DNA of 20,669 bases, from positions 1 through 20,669 of IMG/VR virus record IMGVR_UViG_3300005613_000489, one strand, 5' to 3'. This DNA is from a virus. The position numbers and the translations under genes are program-made. Shown here one piece after another: positions 1-6,909 of the stretch. Below the pieces are notes generated by a model. It saw nothing but the letters and a program-made list of their open reading frames with translations, searched no databases and was not told the origin of the DNA. Each line of letters starts with the position of its first letter. The first letter of the stretch is position 1.

Positions 1-104
1 GTATTTTCTGTTGTCAGTTCCCGAATGTTGCAGAAGCAATGGGATGGGAAAGAGGTGATGAGTGTCCAGAGTGTGGTGATCAATCAATGATTACACTGGA
101 ATAA
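1..104 (+). CDS. C-terminal fragment of a small zinc-ribbon-like protein (truncated by window edge)
   Basis: Reading from base 3, the frame is open to a TAA at 102-104 and gives 33 residues: IFCCQFPNVAEAM then GWERGDECPECGD, ending in MITLE. The CxxC pair (CPEC) and the upstream CC pair look like a zinc ribbon. The N-terminus lies outside the window, so family and function cannot be named. The other two plus-strand frames end earlier and show no recognisable motif. The stop overlaps an AATAAATA box that may serve the next gene. Confidence 0.6.
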   Translation, partial: IFCCQFPNVAEAMGWERGDECPECGDQSMITLE

Positions 105-128
105 ATATTTCTACATTTGTTAAAATTT

Positions 129-377
129 ATGGCCGTATATCCCGTTATTCATAAAGAGACTGGTGAACAAAAAGAAGTAAAGATGAGTGTTCACGATTGG
201 GACCAATGGAGAAAAGATAATCCAAATTGGGAAAGAGATTGGTCAGACCCATCAACATTTCCCAATTTTGGAGAGGTGGGTGAGGTTTATGATAAACTTC
301 GCAAATCTCATCCAGGTTGGAATGATGTCTTGCGTAAAGCATCAAAAGCACCTGGTTCTAAAGTTCGTCCTGTTTAA
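129..377 (+). CDS. Conserved small hypothetical protein, 82 aa
   Basis: I choose the ATG at 129 (MAVYPVIHKETGEQKE) over an in-frame TTG at 117, because the MxxYPVxxKxTGE opening looks like a natural N-terminus. The protein is hydrophilic and rich in Trp and Asp (WDQW, NWERDWSDPSTFPNFGE), and ends in a basic KASKAPGSKVRPV tail. The opening recalls small FmdB-type regulators, but no zinc cysteines are present, so I do not assign that family. It lies 15 bases upstream of phoH and is probably co-transcribed with it. Function unknown. Confidence 0.7.
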   Translation: MAVYPVIHKETGEQKEVKMSVHDWDQWRKDNPNWERDWSDPSTFPNFGEVGEVYDKLRKSHPGWNDVLRKASKAPGSKVRPV

Positions 378-392
378 TCTTTTCTCAAATAT

Positions 393-1148
393 ATGCCTGC
401 AAAAAGAAAGACACCAACCCGCGTAGTTCCATTTGGAATGAGTAACAAATCTATGAAAAGAAAGAAACCAATCAATTCTGATTTGATGAAAACGATTGAT
501 CCTCTTACAGAGAATCAACAAGAACTTTTCAGATGTTATAAGAACGATCAAAACATTGTTGCCTATGGTGCAGCAGGTACAGGAAAGACCTTCATCACCC
601 TCTACAATGCCCTGAGAGACGTGATGGATATGAAGAGTCCATATGAGAAGATCTACATTGTTAGGTCTCTTGTAGCTACCAGAGAGATTGGATTCTTACC
701 TGGAGATCACGAAGATAAATCTTCACTTTATCAAATTCCATATAAGAATATGGTAAAGTATATGTTTGAGTTACCAACAGAAGCAGACTTTGAAATGCTT
801 TACGGTAATCTTAAGACACAAGGAACAATTAGTTTTTGGTCTACAAGTTTTATTCGTGGAACTACTCTTGATAATGCGATTATTATTGTTGATGAATTTC
901 AGAACTTGAACTTTCACGAACTTGATAGTATAATCACAAGAGTTGGAGAAAATTCAAAGATTATGTTCTGTGGTGATGCTACTCAATCTGATTTGGTAAA
1001 AACAAATGAGAAGAATGGTATCATTGACTTTATGAGAATTCTTCGTATGATGCCTTCTGTTGATTGCATTGAATTTGGTGTAGATGATATTGTACGATCT
1101 GGTCTTTGTAAGGAATATCTAATTGCAAAATCTGATTTGAATCTATGA
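393..1148 (+). CDS. phoH: PhoH-like P-loop ATPase
   Basis: This is a 251-aa PhoH-family ATPase. Walker A GAAGTGKT is at residues 59-66, with Lys65 as the nucleotide-binding lysine, and the Walker B stretch IIIVDEFQN has Asp167-Glu168. IVRSLVATREIGFLPG and a sensor-like MFCGDATQSD follow, as in the family. The N-terminal 40 residues are basic (KRKTP, KRKKP) and may contact nucleic acid. PhoH is very common in marine T4-like phages; bacterial relatives are phosphate-starvation inducible and some are linked to RNA metabolism, but the phage role is not established. The stop overlaps the next start (ATGA at 1145-1148), which implies translational coupling to the exonuclease. The start at 393 keeps the MPAKRKT opening; an ATG at 438 is the alternative. 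Confidence 0.95.
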   Translation: MPAKRKTPTRVVPFGMSNKSMKRKKPINSDLMKTIDPLTENQQELFRCYKNDQNIVAYGAAGTGKTFITLYNALRDVMDMKSPYEKIYIVRSLVATREIGFLPGDHEDKSSLYQIPYKNMVKYMFELPTEADFEMLYGNLKTQGTISFWSTSFIRGTTLDNAIIIVDEFQNLNFHELDSIITRVGENSKIMFCGDATQSDLVKTNEKNGIIDFMRILRMMPSVDCIEFGVDDIVRSGLCKEYLIAKSDLNL

Positions 1149-1828
1149 ATTTTACTCATCATAATTATCTGGGTGATATTGAACTTAACAAAAAAGAAAC
1201 GAATGGCATCCGACTCTATCATCTTCCAAATGGAGAGTGGGTGCCTTCTATTACTTCAGTAACTTCTTTTTATAATCGGCAGATTTTTGTTGATTGGCGT
1301 AAGAGAGTTGGTATTGAAGAAGCAAATCGTATTACAAAAAAAGCAACTGCAAGAGGAACTGATTTTCACGAAGTTGCACAGGACTATCTGCTAAACAAAG
1401 AACTTGATTGGAATAATTATCTTCCAGCATCTAAGTTTATGTTTCATCATTTGAAACCAGAATTGGATAAGATAAATAATATTCATGCAATTGAACGAAC
1501 ACTCTACTCAGAATACTTTGGGTTGGCAGGTAGAGTTGACTGTATTGCAGAATATGAAGGAGAACTGGCAGTCATAGACTTTAAAACATCTGAAAAGATC
1601 AAACCTGAAAAATGGATTGAGAACTATTTTGTTCAGGAGATGTTTTATGCTTCTGCATACTATGAAATGACTGGAATCCCGATTAAAAAATTGATTACTC
1701 TAATGGTCACTCCTGGTGGTGAGACTAAAGTATTTGACAAAAGGAATAAAGGGGATTATATTAAGTTATTAGTTCAATATATTAAAGAATTTGTACATCA
1801 CAATACTGGGACAAAGAATGGGGAATGA
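1145..1828 (+). CDS. PD-(D/E)XK exonuclease (RecB/MGME1-like)
   Basis: The 227-aa protein has a RecB-type nuclease core: RGTDFHE around residues 75-81, then GRVDC with Asp132, then the IDFKT motif with Asp145 and Lys147, and a downstream QEMFYASAYYEM helix matching the QxxxY region of Cas4, RecB and MGME1-type exonucleases. These residues would bind the metal ions for DNA cleavage. It overlaps phoH by 4 bases and its 3' end overlaps the gp33 start by 11 bases, so it belongs to the replication and recombination operon. Degradation or processing of phage or host DNA is the likely job; the specific substrate cannot be read from sequence. A sigma70-like promoter for the downstream genes is embedded near its 3' end. 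Confidence 0.85.
   Translation: MNFTHHNYLGDIELNKKETNGIRLYHLPNGEWVPSITSVTSFYNRQIFVDWRKRVGIEEANRITKKATARGTDFHEVAQDYLLNKELDWNNYLPASKFMFHHLKPELDKINNIHAIERTLYSEYFGLAGRVDCIAEYEGELAVIDFKTSEKIKPEKWIENYFVQEMFYASAYYEMTGIPIKKLITLMVTPGGETKVFDKRNKGDYIKLLVQYIKEFVHHNTGTKNGE
1734..1762 (+). promoter_or_regulatory. Sigma70-type promoter upstream of gp33
   Basis: TTGACA at 1734-1739 and TATATT at 1757-1762 are separated by exactly 17 bases. The -35 is a perfect match to consensus and the -10 matches five of six. Transcription would start near 1769, about 50 bases upstream of the gp33 ATG at 1818. It lies inside the exonuclease coding region, so the match could be chance, but the gp32 promoter has the same geometry. 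Confidence 0.55.
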
Positions 1829-2075
1829 ACTAGAAAAAGAATTAGAAAAAAAGTTTTTCTGTCCATCCAAATTCGCACAAGAGATTGAGCATCTTGTTCA
1901 AGATAATGCTGAAATGACATATATTGATGCTATCATTCACTTTTGTGAACAGAATAGTGTTGATTTGGAATCAGTTCCGAAACTAATTTCTAAACCACTG
2001 AAAGAAAAATTGAAGTATGAAGCAATGGAGTTAAACTTTTTGAAGAGGAGCTCTAGAGCGAAACTACCACTTTGA
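1818..2075 (+). CDS. gp33: gp33-like late-promoter transcription accessory protein
   Basis: This 85-aa protein is placed as T4 gp33, the co-activator that bridges the host RNA polymerase beta flap and the gp45 sliding clamp for late transcription. The assignment rests on position (directly before gp59 and gp32, as in T4-like phages), small size (T4 gp33 is 112 aa) and the pattern CPSKFAQEIEHLV, AMTYIDAIIHFCE, SVPKLIS, LKEKLKYEAMELN. The ATG at 1818 (MGNELEKELEKK) is preferred over an upstream TTG at 1791. The C-terminus KLPL is hydrophobic, as expected of a clamp-binding tail. It overlaps the exonuclease end by 11 bases and is followed closely by gp59. Confidence 0.8.
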   Translation: MGNELEKELEKKFFCPSKFAQEIEHLVQDNAEMTYIDAIIHFCEQNSVDLESVPKLISKPLKEKLKYEAMELNFLKRSSRAKLPL

Positions 2076-2078
2076 AGA

Positions 2079-2675
2079 ATGATGCCTGTTGATGCTTATC
2101 GTTGTTATTTGTCATTAAAAAATCACTTTACAAAAGAGAAATACGACTATCACAAATATTGTGGTAAGAGTCGTGCATCTGTGCAAGCTTTCTACAAACG
2201 TAAAGATCGTTTTTGGTTTGAGAAACTTGCAAGAAATAAAGACGACAAAGAAGTTATAGATTTTTTTGTATCTAATTTTATTTCTTGTACTGATCCAAGT
2301 AAACTTTGGATTGGTGAATTGATGAAAGAAGGAGAGGAACGATATACTCATTGGAAAAAAAGAAATCAATCTCTCACTTATGTGTTCAAAGATGAAGTAG
2401 AAAAGTTATTTGAAAATCAAAAAGTGAATGATATTTTTGATTGCTCAAAAGGACATCCAATCATCTTAAAGAGATATTTGAGTGGTGATATTTCACTTGA
2501 AACAATGGTAATCTGTGATAAAATATTTCAATATTCAAATAACTTTGATAAAAAACTTCAAGATCCTGTGTGGGAAACCGTCAGTATGAAAATTAAAAAA
2601 TATTCTCCTTTCCTACATATAGATGTATTTCGTTATAAAAAAGTTCTGAAAGAAATTGTTTTAGGAGAAAGATGA
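2079..2675 (+). CDS. gp59: gp59-like DNA helicase loader
   Basis: The 198-aa protein corresponds to T4 gp59 (217 aa), which binds fork DNA and gp32 and loads the gp41 replicative helicase. Visible similarities are the N-terminal DAYRCYLSLKNHF, the YDYHKYCGKSR segment followed by FYKRKDRFWFEKLAR (T4 has QKRRDKYFFQKL), the central NFIS and WIGEL, and the C-terminal WETVSMKIKKY. The protein is basic and Lys-rich. Tandem ATGs at 2079 and 2082 are both possible starts. It overlaps the next gene by 4 bases (ATGA at 2672-2675). Location between gp33 and gp32 supports the call. Confidence 0.88.
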   Translation: MMPVDAYRCYLSLKNHFTKEKYDYHKYCGKSRASVQAFYKRKDRFWFEKLARNKDDKEVIDFFVSNFISCTDPSKLWIGELMKEGEERYTHWKKRNQSLTYVFKDEVEKLFENQKVNDIFDCSKGHPIILKRYLSGDISLETMVICDKIFQYSNNFDKKLQDPVWETVSMKIKKYSPFLHIDVFRYKKVLKEIVLGER

Positions 2676-3013
2676 GTTTCTTTGATTCTGATGTTGTCCG
2701 TGCAGAGATGACAGAAATTAGTGAGTTGCAAGAAGATGTTTATCAAAATGTCTTTAAGTTTTCGTCAATGAATAAAGAAGAGAAAATGTTTCACGTTAAT
2801 CTTCTTGAGAGATTATTGGAAAAGCAAAAAGTTCTCTATACAAGGTTGAGTTTGTCTGATGATCCTGAAGCAAAAATTATGAAAGAACGCATTATTGAAT
2901 CTGCTTCAATGATGGGTCTCTCTAAAGATATTGATATGAATATTGTATTCAATAATATGAGCAAGATGCTTGAGTTGATGAAGGAACAGATTGACAAAAC
3001 TGGTTCTGACTGA
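2672..3013 (+). CDS. DUF1825-like protein
   Basis: A 113-aa acidic, helical protein. The opening MSFFDSDVVRAEM, the central LLERLLEKQKVLYTRLSLSDDPEA and the MMGL segment, then NNMSKMLELMKEQID, follow the pattern of the DUF1825 family seen in cyanobacteria and their T4-like phages. Its biochemical role is unknown. It sits between gp59 and gp32, coupled to gp59 by an ATGA overlap with an AGGAGA ribosome-binding site upstream. Its last codons contain the gp32 promoter. The family call is from recalled pattern and should be checked with a profile search. Confidence 0.7.
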   Translation: MSFFDSDVVRAEMTEISELQEDVYQNVFKFSSMNKEEKMFHVNLLERLLEKQKVLYTRLSLSDDPEAKIMKERIIESASMMGLSKDIDMNIVFNNMSKMLELMKEQIDKTGSD

Positions 3014-3019
3014 TAGAAT
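2991..3019 (+). promoter_or_regulatory. Near-consensus sigma70 promoter for gp32
   Basis: TTGACA at 2991-2996 and TAGAAT at 3014-3019 are separated by exactly 17 bases. Transcription would begin near 3026, leaving a leader of about 40 bases before the gp32 ATG at 3066. This would give gp32 its own supply of mRNA independent of the upstream operon. The -35 lies in the end of the DUF1825-like gene. Confidence 0.65.
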
Positions 3020-3065
3020 AACGAAGTACAACAAGCCAAATCCGTACAAATACGAGGTAATCCGA

Positions 3066-3989
3066 ATGTCTTTCGCAAATCTTAAAAAGCAATCTTCTCT
3101 TGGTTCTCTCACTTCTAAATTGGTGAAGGAAGTTGAGAAGATGAACAATACTTCTAGTGGTGCTGATGAGCGTCTCTGGAAACCAGAAATGGACAAGACT
3201 GGTAATGGTTTTGCAGTTATCCGTTTCCTGCCCGCACCTGAAGGTGAAGATCTTCCCTGGGCAAAGATGTACTCACATGCCTTCCAAGGTCCTGGTGGTT
3301 GGTATATTGAGAACTCTCTGACCACTATTGGTCAGAAAGATCCTCTGGGAGAGTATAACCGTGAACTGTGGAATAGCGGTAGCGATGCTGACAAGGATAC
3401 TGTTCGTAAGCAGAAGCGTAAACTGTCTTACTACAGTAACATCTATGTGGTGAAGGATGCCGCAAACCCTCACAACGAAGGTAAAGTCTTCCTATTTAAG
3501 TATGGTAAGAAAATCTTTGATAAGATTATGGAAGCTATGCAACCTGAATTTGAAGATGAAACTCCTATCAATCCTTTTGACTTCTGGGCTGGTGCAAACT
3601 TCAAACTGAAGATTGTGAAGAAGGATGGTTATTGGAATTATGATAAGTCTGAGTTTGATCGCACTAGTGCTCTTCTAGACGATGATGATGCAATGGAAGC
3701 AATTTGGAAGAAAGAGTATTCTCTGACTGCACTGACTGCTCCTGATCAGTTCAAAACTTATGAACAACTAGAAACTCGTTTGAAGATGGTTCTGGGTCAA
3801 AAATCTTCGCGTCCTCGCTATGATGAAGAAACTGATAATGAAGATAATGATCGTGGTTCTTATACTCCCAATTTCTCTTCAAATGATTCAGAACTAGATT
3901 TTAACTCGCCTGATATCACAGCAAAGTCATCTAATTCTGAAGATGAAGATGATGCTCTCAGTTATTTCCAACGACTTGCTGAGGAATGA
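3066..3989 (+). CDS. gp32: gp32-like single-stranded DNA-binding protein
   Basis: The 307-aa protein is the T4 gp32 homologue (301 aa), which coats ssDNA and organises the replication and recombination machinery. The start at 3066 (MSFANLKK) has GAGGTAAT just upstream; an in-frame TTG at 2991 is less likely. The order matches gp32: a basic N-terminal cooperativity arm; the core with WKPEMDKTGNGFAVIRFLP, GGWYIENSL, SYYSNIYVVKD, NEGKVFLFKYGKKIFDKI and WAGANFKLKI; and an acidic Ser/Asp-rich tail (residues about 250-307) that in T4 binds partner proteins. The zinc ligands are not conserved: His71 remains, but no cysteines occupy the three positions that are Cys in T4. It ends convergent with gp53, one base apart. 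Confidence 0.95.
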   Translation: MSFANLKKQSSLGSLTSKLVKEVEKMNNTSSGADERLWKPEMDKTGNGFAVIRFLPAPEGEDLPWAKMYSHAFQGPGGWYIENSLTTIGQKDPLGEYNRELWNSGSDADKDTVRKQKRKLSYYSNIYVVKDAANPHNEGKVFLFKYGKKIFDKIMEAMQPEFEDETPINPFDFWAGANFKLKIVKKDGYWNYDKSEFDRTSALLDDDDAMEAIWKKEYSLTALTAPDQFKTYEQLETRLKMVLGQKSSRPRYDEETDNEDNDRGSYTPNFSSNDSELDFNSPDITAKSSNSEDEDDALSYFQRLAEE

Positions 3990-4003
3990 TCTATTCGTAG
4001 ATC
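3988..4003. terminator. Hairpin covering both convergent stop codons, probable bidirectional terminator
   Basis: GATCTA (3988-3993), TTCG loop (3994-3997) and TAGATC (3998-4003) form a perfect 6-bp stem with a four-base loop. It includes two bases of the gp32 TGA (3987-3989) and the whole gp53 stop (3991-3993 read on minus). On the plus side it is followed by TTAATCTTATTT, a moderate U-tract; the minus side has only a weak one. It sits exactly where transcripts of the two opposing operons must end. Confidence 0.55.
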
Positions 4004-4659
4004 TTAATCTTATTTCCTTTCTTCAAGGTTCTGCTCTCAAATTGAGTGGAACCTTTTTTGTATGGCATAATAGTTTCAAGATCATTGAAGATGATATTTA
4101 AATAACGAGGTTTGAGAACAAAGATATTTCTTTTGTCTTCTTGAAGTTGAGTTTCATATTCAAGATTAGTTACAGGAACCGCAATATTTGTTGTTGTAAC
4201 TTCTGTTCCCAACCCATCATCATAAAATGAAATAGTATAATTGTTTGGTATTTTAATTCCCTTTTGAAATATAAGAGCACCTGCACTGGTCTTAACTTCT
4301 TTTGATTCGTAATGATGAACTGCATTGATTGTTTCAATGTTTAGATATTTTTCATAAAGATAATTTTCAAAATTTTGTTGACTTAAAGGCCATTCATCTT
4401 GAACATTAATAATATTATTTGCAAGAAGAACTATCCAATCAAGAGTTGAATCATCGTAAATCTTATATGCGACACTATCAGGCCTTTCATCTCCAATGAT
4501 GGAATACTTTGTAAAGAAAGAAATCTCACCAAAGATATCTTCACGAATCTTTCCTCTTTTGAAAAGATTTTTAACTTGAGTGTAGTCAGTGGAGTTTGAT
4601 CCTTTCTGTCTACTAGTGTAATTAAAATCTGGAACGAATCTGAAATAAGGTTTTGGCAT
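3991..4659 (-). CDS. gp53: gp53-like baseplate wedge subunit
   Basis: The 222-aa protein corresponds to T4 gp53 (196 aa), which joins neighbouring wedges into the hexagonal baseplate. The N-terminal half carries the family pattern: KRGKIREDIFGEISFFTKYSI, ERPDSVAYKIYDDSTLDWIVLLANNI and DEWPLSQQNFENYL. The C-terminal half is beta-rich (RNIFVLKPRYL, IMPYKKGSTQFES, LKKGNKIKIYE). It is the last gene of the minus-strand block, one base after gp48 (stop of gp48 at 4661) and converging with gp32. The hairpin on its stop codon likely ends the transcript. Confidence 0.88.
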   Translation of the reverse strand: MPKPYFRFVPDFNYTSRQKGSNSTDYTQVKNLFKRGKIREDIFGEISFFTKYSIIGDERPDSVAYKIYDDSTLDWIVLLANNIINVQDEWPLSQQNFENYLYEKYLNIETINAVHHYESKEVKTSAGALIFQKGIKIPNNYTISFYDDGLGTEVTTTNIAVPVTNLEYETQLQEDKRNIFVLKPRYLNIIFNDLETIMPYKKGSTQFESRTLKKGNKIKIYE

Positions 4660-4660
4660 T

Positions 4661-6034
4661 TTAGTATCCCATTGTTGGATCGTCTAGTGAATCACTATGA
4701 TCATCACGATAGATGGGTTCAAGTTCATCGAATTGCATATCAACAGTATAAGAAGTCATTGAACCATCTGCTTTTCCTTCTCCATCATGATATGTCATAT
4801 AAGTTCCATCAGGAGTATAGTTCACATTAAAATTTGTTAATGCACAAGGTTTTATTTTATTTAAGAAGGGATGAATATTAGTTTCAGTTCCTCTAAAAAT
4901 ATAATCTAAGAAAAATACATTCGGTGTTTTTAAAAACACATGATTATCATTCTTTTGGACTGCCATTTCTCTCTTAAAGAATTTTATAATTCTCCTTATT
5001 TCTTTTGCTTCTTTATTATCTCTTGGTGTAAATCTGTATGAGTATTTAAATGATCTGAGTTGTGGACCCTTGAATAATAATTCTAAGTTTGGATTAACAA
5101 CCATACCTGTTGTTCTACCTAAAATATTTGCTCCAACTGCTCGTCCTGCAAAATATGCAGAAATGTATTGTTGAAGTTCTGGAGTATTTGCCAAATTTTT
5201 AACTGCTGCTCCCAGTTGATTGCCTGCATTTTGTAATGCTTTACCAAAATCGAAGTTTGCTGATCCAAACTGATTAATAATATTATATGCTGCGGCACCA
5301 AAGGAAGCTTGAATGGGATTTAATTCATCGGAACCCCAACTAACAGAATTAGATTCACTAATACCTGGATACATCGGCAAAATAACAGATGTTCCTTTAT
5401 CAGTTATTCTGGTTTTAACTGATTGTATAGCAAGGTTTGTTCCTTCTTGCAGTCCTCCACTCAAACCAGGAACATATTTTGCAACTTGAATTTTTAAAAA
5501 ATCATAATTATTGTTTTTAGTATCATAATTCAATGGATATCTTAAAATAGATGGAGTAGTTGTTATTTTTACTTTTGTTGTTTCTTGTGAGATTTCTAAA
5601 TTAAAATTTGGTAGAGGATCTGGTTTTGGTGCTACTGGATTTTGTATTGGATCGCCACTAGAAGAAACTGTTTTTCCACTAACAGGATCAATAACTTTCG
5701 GAACTCCTAGAGATTGTGCAAATAATCTTCTATTATCCTCACTTGCATTTGAGTTTATATCTGAAGCTCTGTCATTATTCAGAATTGGCACCAATTCTTT
5801 TTGAAATATTTCATTAAATTCATTTTGAGATAGATTGGTATTATTTGCCACATTGTATTGGTTTTTAAGATATTCTCCTCCAATATTTGAAGTCCAGTCA
5901 CTATATTTTTCTCCAGTACTTGGTGGTGACTTGGCAGCATCTATTCCTAAAATTGATACAACAGTTTCTGCTGTTGTTACATTAGTTGATATTGTTAGTG
6001 GTATGCCCTTCCACAATCTTGTCTTTTCTGCCAT
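4661..6034 (-). CDS. gp48: gp48-like baseplate tail-tube cap
   Basis: The 457-aa protein matches T4 gp48, which sits between hub and tube and starts tube polymerisation. Recognisable are SILRYPLNYDTKNNNYDFLKIQVAKYVPG (about residues 165-195), NPNLELLFKGPQLRSFKYSYRFTPR, the helix EAKEIRRIIKFFKREMA and the C-terminal YTPDGTYMTYHDGEG with FDELEPIY. T4 gp48 is 364 aa; the excess is mainly an N-terminal stretch of about 150 residues, Ser/Asn/Pro-rich and without an obvious family, before the conserved core. It lies 13 bases downstream of the unknown 125-aa gene, with an AATAAATA box just upstream that could be its own late promoter. Confidence 0.85.
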   Translation of the reverse strand: MAEKTRLWKGIPLTISTNVTTAETVVSILGIDAAKSPPSTGEKYSDWTSNIGGEYLKNQYNVANNTNLSQNEFNEIFQKELVPILNNDRASDINSNASEDNRRLFAQSLGVPKVIDPVSGKTVSSSGDPIQNPVAPKPDPLPNFNLEISQETTKVKITTTPSILRYPLNYDTKNNNYDFLKIQVAKYVPGLSGGLQEGTNLAIQSVKTRITDKGTSVILPMYPGISESNSVSWGSDELNPIQASFGAAAYNIINQFGSANFDFGKALQNAGNQLGAAVKNLANTPELQQYISAYFAGRAVGANILGRTTGMVVNPNLELLFKGPQLRSFKYSYRFTPRDNKEAKEIRRIIKFFKREMAVQKNDNHVFLKTPNVFFLDYIFRGTETNIHPFLNKIKPCALTNFNVNYTPDGTYMTYHDGEGKADGSMTSYTVDMQFDELEPIYRDDHSDSLDDPTMGY

Positions 6035-6047
6035 TAGACACAGGTTT

Positions 6048-6425
6048 TTATCTATTTATTCTGAATTTCTGAAAAGGAATATCTCTTGCATCAGAAAGTT
6101 CAAGTGGATATATGATATGCAAATTGCCAACGATGCCCATCCAGTTATAATTTCTTTCTGTCCCCCAGTGAAAATTTAAACCACGAAATCCCCAACGATA
6201 TATGCCAGTCACTGCAACAAGTGGATGCTCATCATATTTAATGTTTGGAGTATCTGGTCTATAAACAAAAGTATAATATCTTCCGACATCAGGAACAACA
6301 TCAGTTTTTTTAAAAATGTCAAGAACCTCTGTCATCATATCATCAACATCACCCATTGCGATGATATCATCTCTTGTTTTTTTAATTCTGTTGACTTGAC
6401 TTGCTAAGTATTCTTCTTGTTCCAT
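6048..6425 (-). CDS. Conserved hypothetical protein, 125 aa, in baseplate/head-completion block
   Basis: The N-terminal 50 residues look helical (QVNRIKKTRDDII, DDMMTEVLDIFKK). The rest is aromatic and beta-rich, with YYTFVYRPDTPNIKYDEHPLV, then WGFRGLNFHWG, NYNWMGIVGNLHIIYPLEL and FQKFRINR. I do not recognise a named T4 gene, though the style suggests a structural or assembly protein. Its start lies inside the gp4 3' end (22-base overlap) and it is followed by gp48, so it is made with late baseplate and head genes. Confidence 0.75.
   Translation of the reverse strand: MEQEEYLASQVNRIKKTRDDIIAMGDVDDMMTEVLDIFKKTDVVPDVGRYYTFVYRPDTPNIKYDEHPLVAVTGIYRWGFRGLNFHWGTERNYNWMGIVGNLHIIYPLELSDARDIPFQKFRINR
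6053..6060 (-). promoter_or_regulatory. Candidate T4-type late promoter box for gp48
   Basis: Read on the minus strand this is AATAAATA, one change from the T4 late -10 element TATAAATA, about 20 bases before the gp48 start at 6034. It overlaps the 3' end of the 125-aa gene. Short AT-rich boxes occur by chance in this DNA, so support is modest. Confidence 0.3.
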
Positions 6426-6868
6426 GACTTGATTCCAAGTTCCTCTTCTGTTATGATCTTGAATTCAAGCATTCTGTCTTTACAGAACTCATCAGCAGCT
6501 TTCCATTTAGCCTTATTTACCTCAAAAGTTGTGCATTCATAAATGTATGATTTGGTAACTCTAGATCTTTTTATAGGAGGTTGAGTTTGCTTTTTTGGTT
6601 TAACCTCAATTACATAATTTTTGACAGAACCATTTGATTCTTTAACTTTAATAATAAAGTCTGGGAAATATTTGTGAATTCTTTTATCAACAGGAGATAT
6701 GTACGGAATGTAGAATTCTTCACTTCCCCACTCAAGGATGTTTTCATTCAGATCACACCACCGACAAAACTTTCTTTCCCAACTACTTCTACAAATTATA
6801 TTATTTGGATTACCTTTATATTTTCTAGGATTCTCTGGTTTATATTTACTCTTAATACTTTCTCCCAT
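6404..6868 (-). CDS. gp4: gp4-like head completion nuclease
   Basis: The 154-aa protein corresponds to T4 gp4 (150 aa), needed to finish filled heads before tail joining. The N-terminus YKPENPRKYKGNPNNIICRS mirrors the T4 KFKGNPMNIVFRS region. A PD-(D/E)XK-type nuclease pattern is visible: Glu31 in SSWERKF, Asp70 in YFPDFII, and Glu88-x-Lys90 in VIEVKPKKQTQPP. These match the expected metal-binding and catalytic residues, so activity is plausible. It is the first gene of the minus-strand block, with a TATAAATA box 33 bases upstream, and diverges from the tail-tube-fold gene starting at 6910. Confidence 0.88.
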   Translation of the reverse strand: MGESIKSKYKPENPRKYKGNPNNIICRSSWERKFCRWCDLNENILEWGSEEFYIPYISPVDKRIHKYFPDFIIKVKESNGSVKNYVIEVKPKKQTQPPIKRSRVTKSYIYECTTFEVNKAKWKAADEFCKDRMLEFKIITEEELGIKSWNKKNT

Positions 6869-6871
6869 TAT

Positions 6872-6884
6872 CTATGATACATAG
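6872..6884. promoter_or_regulatory. Short inverted repeat in divergent intergenic region
   Basis: CTATG (6872-6876), ATA, CATAG (6880-6884) is a near-perfect 13-base palindrome in the 41-base gap between gp4 (minus) and the gene at 6910 (plus). A TATAAT lies just after it at 6888-6893. It could be an operator, but the region is very AT-rich and the match is short. Confidence 0.2.
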
Positions 6885-6900
6885 TAATATAATCAAGTTC

Positions 6901-6908
6901 TATTTATA
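6901..6908 (-). promoter_or_regulatory. T4-type late promoter for the minus-strand gp4-gp48-gp53 block
   Basis: On the minus strand this reads TATAAATA, an exact match to the T4 late-promoter -10 element recognised by sigma gp55 with gp33 and gp45. It lies 33 bases upstream of the gp4 start at 6868, a normal late leader length, and ahead of the whole minus-strand block. On the plus strand the related box overlaps the ATG at 6910 and cannot serve that gene. Confidence 0.5.
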
Positions 6909-6909
6909 A

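Noticed and set aside
100-107. AATAAATA box before the 82-aa gene as a late promoter
   Set aside because: It overlaps a stop codon in AT-rich DNA and would place a late promoter ahead of replication-type genes; too weak to list as a feature.
2050-2059. Perfect palindrome GCTCTAGAGC near the gp33 3' end
   Set aside because: It is inside coding sequence, has no loop or U-tract for a terminator, and a 10-base palindrome is expected by chance in a window this size.
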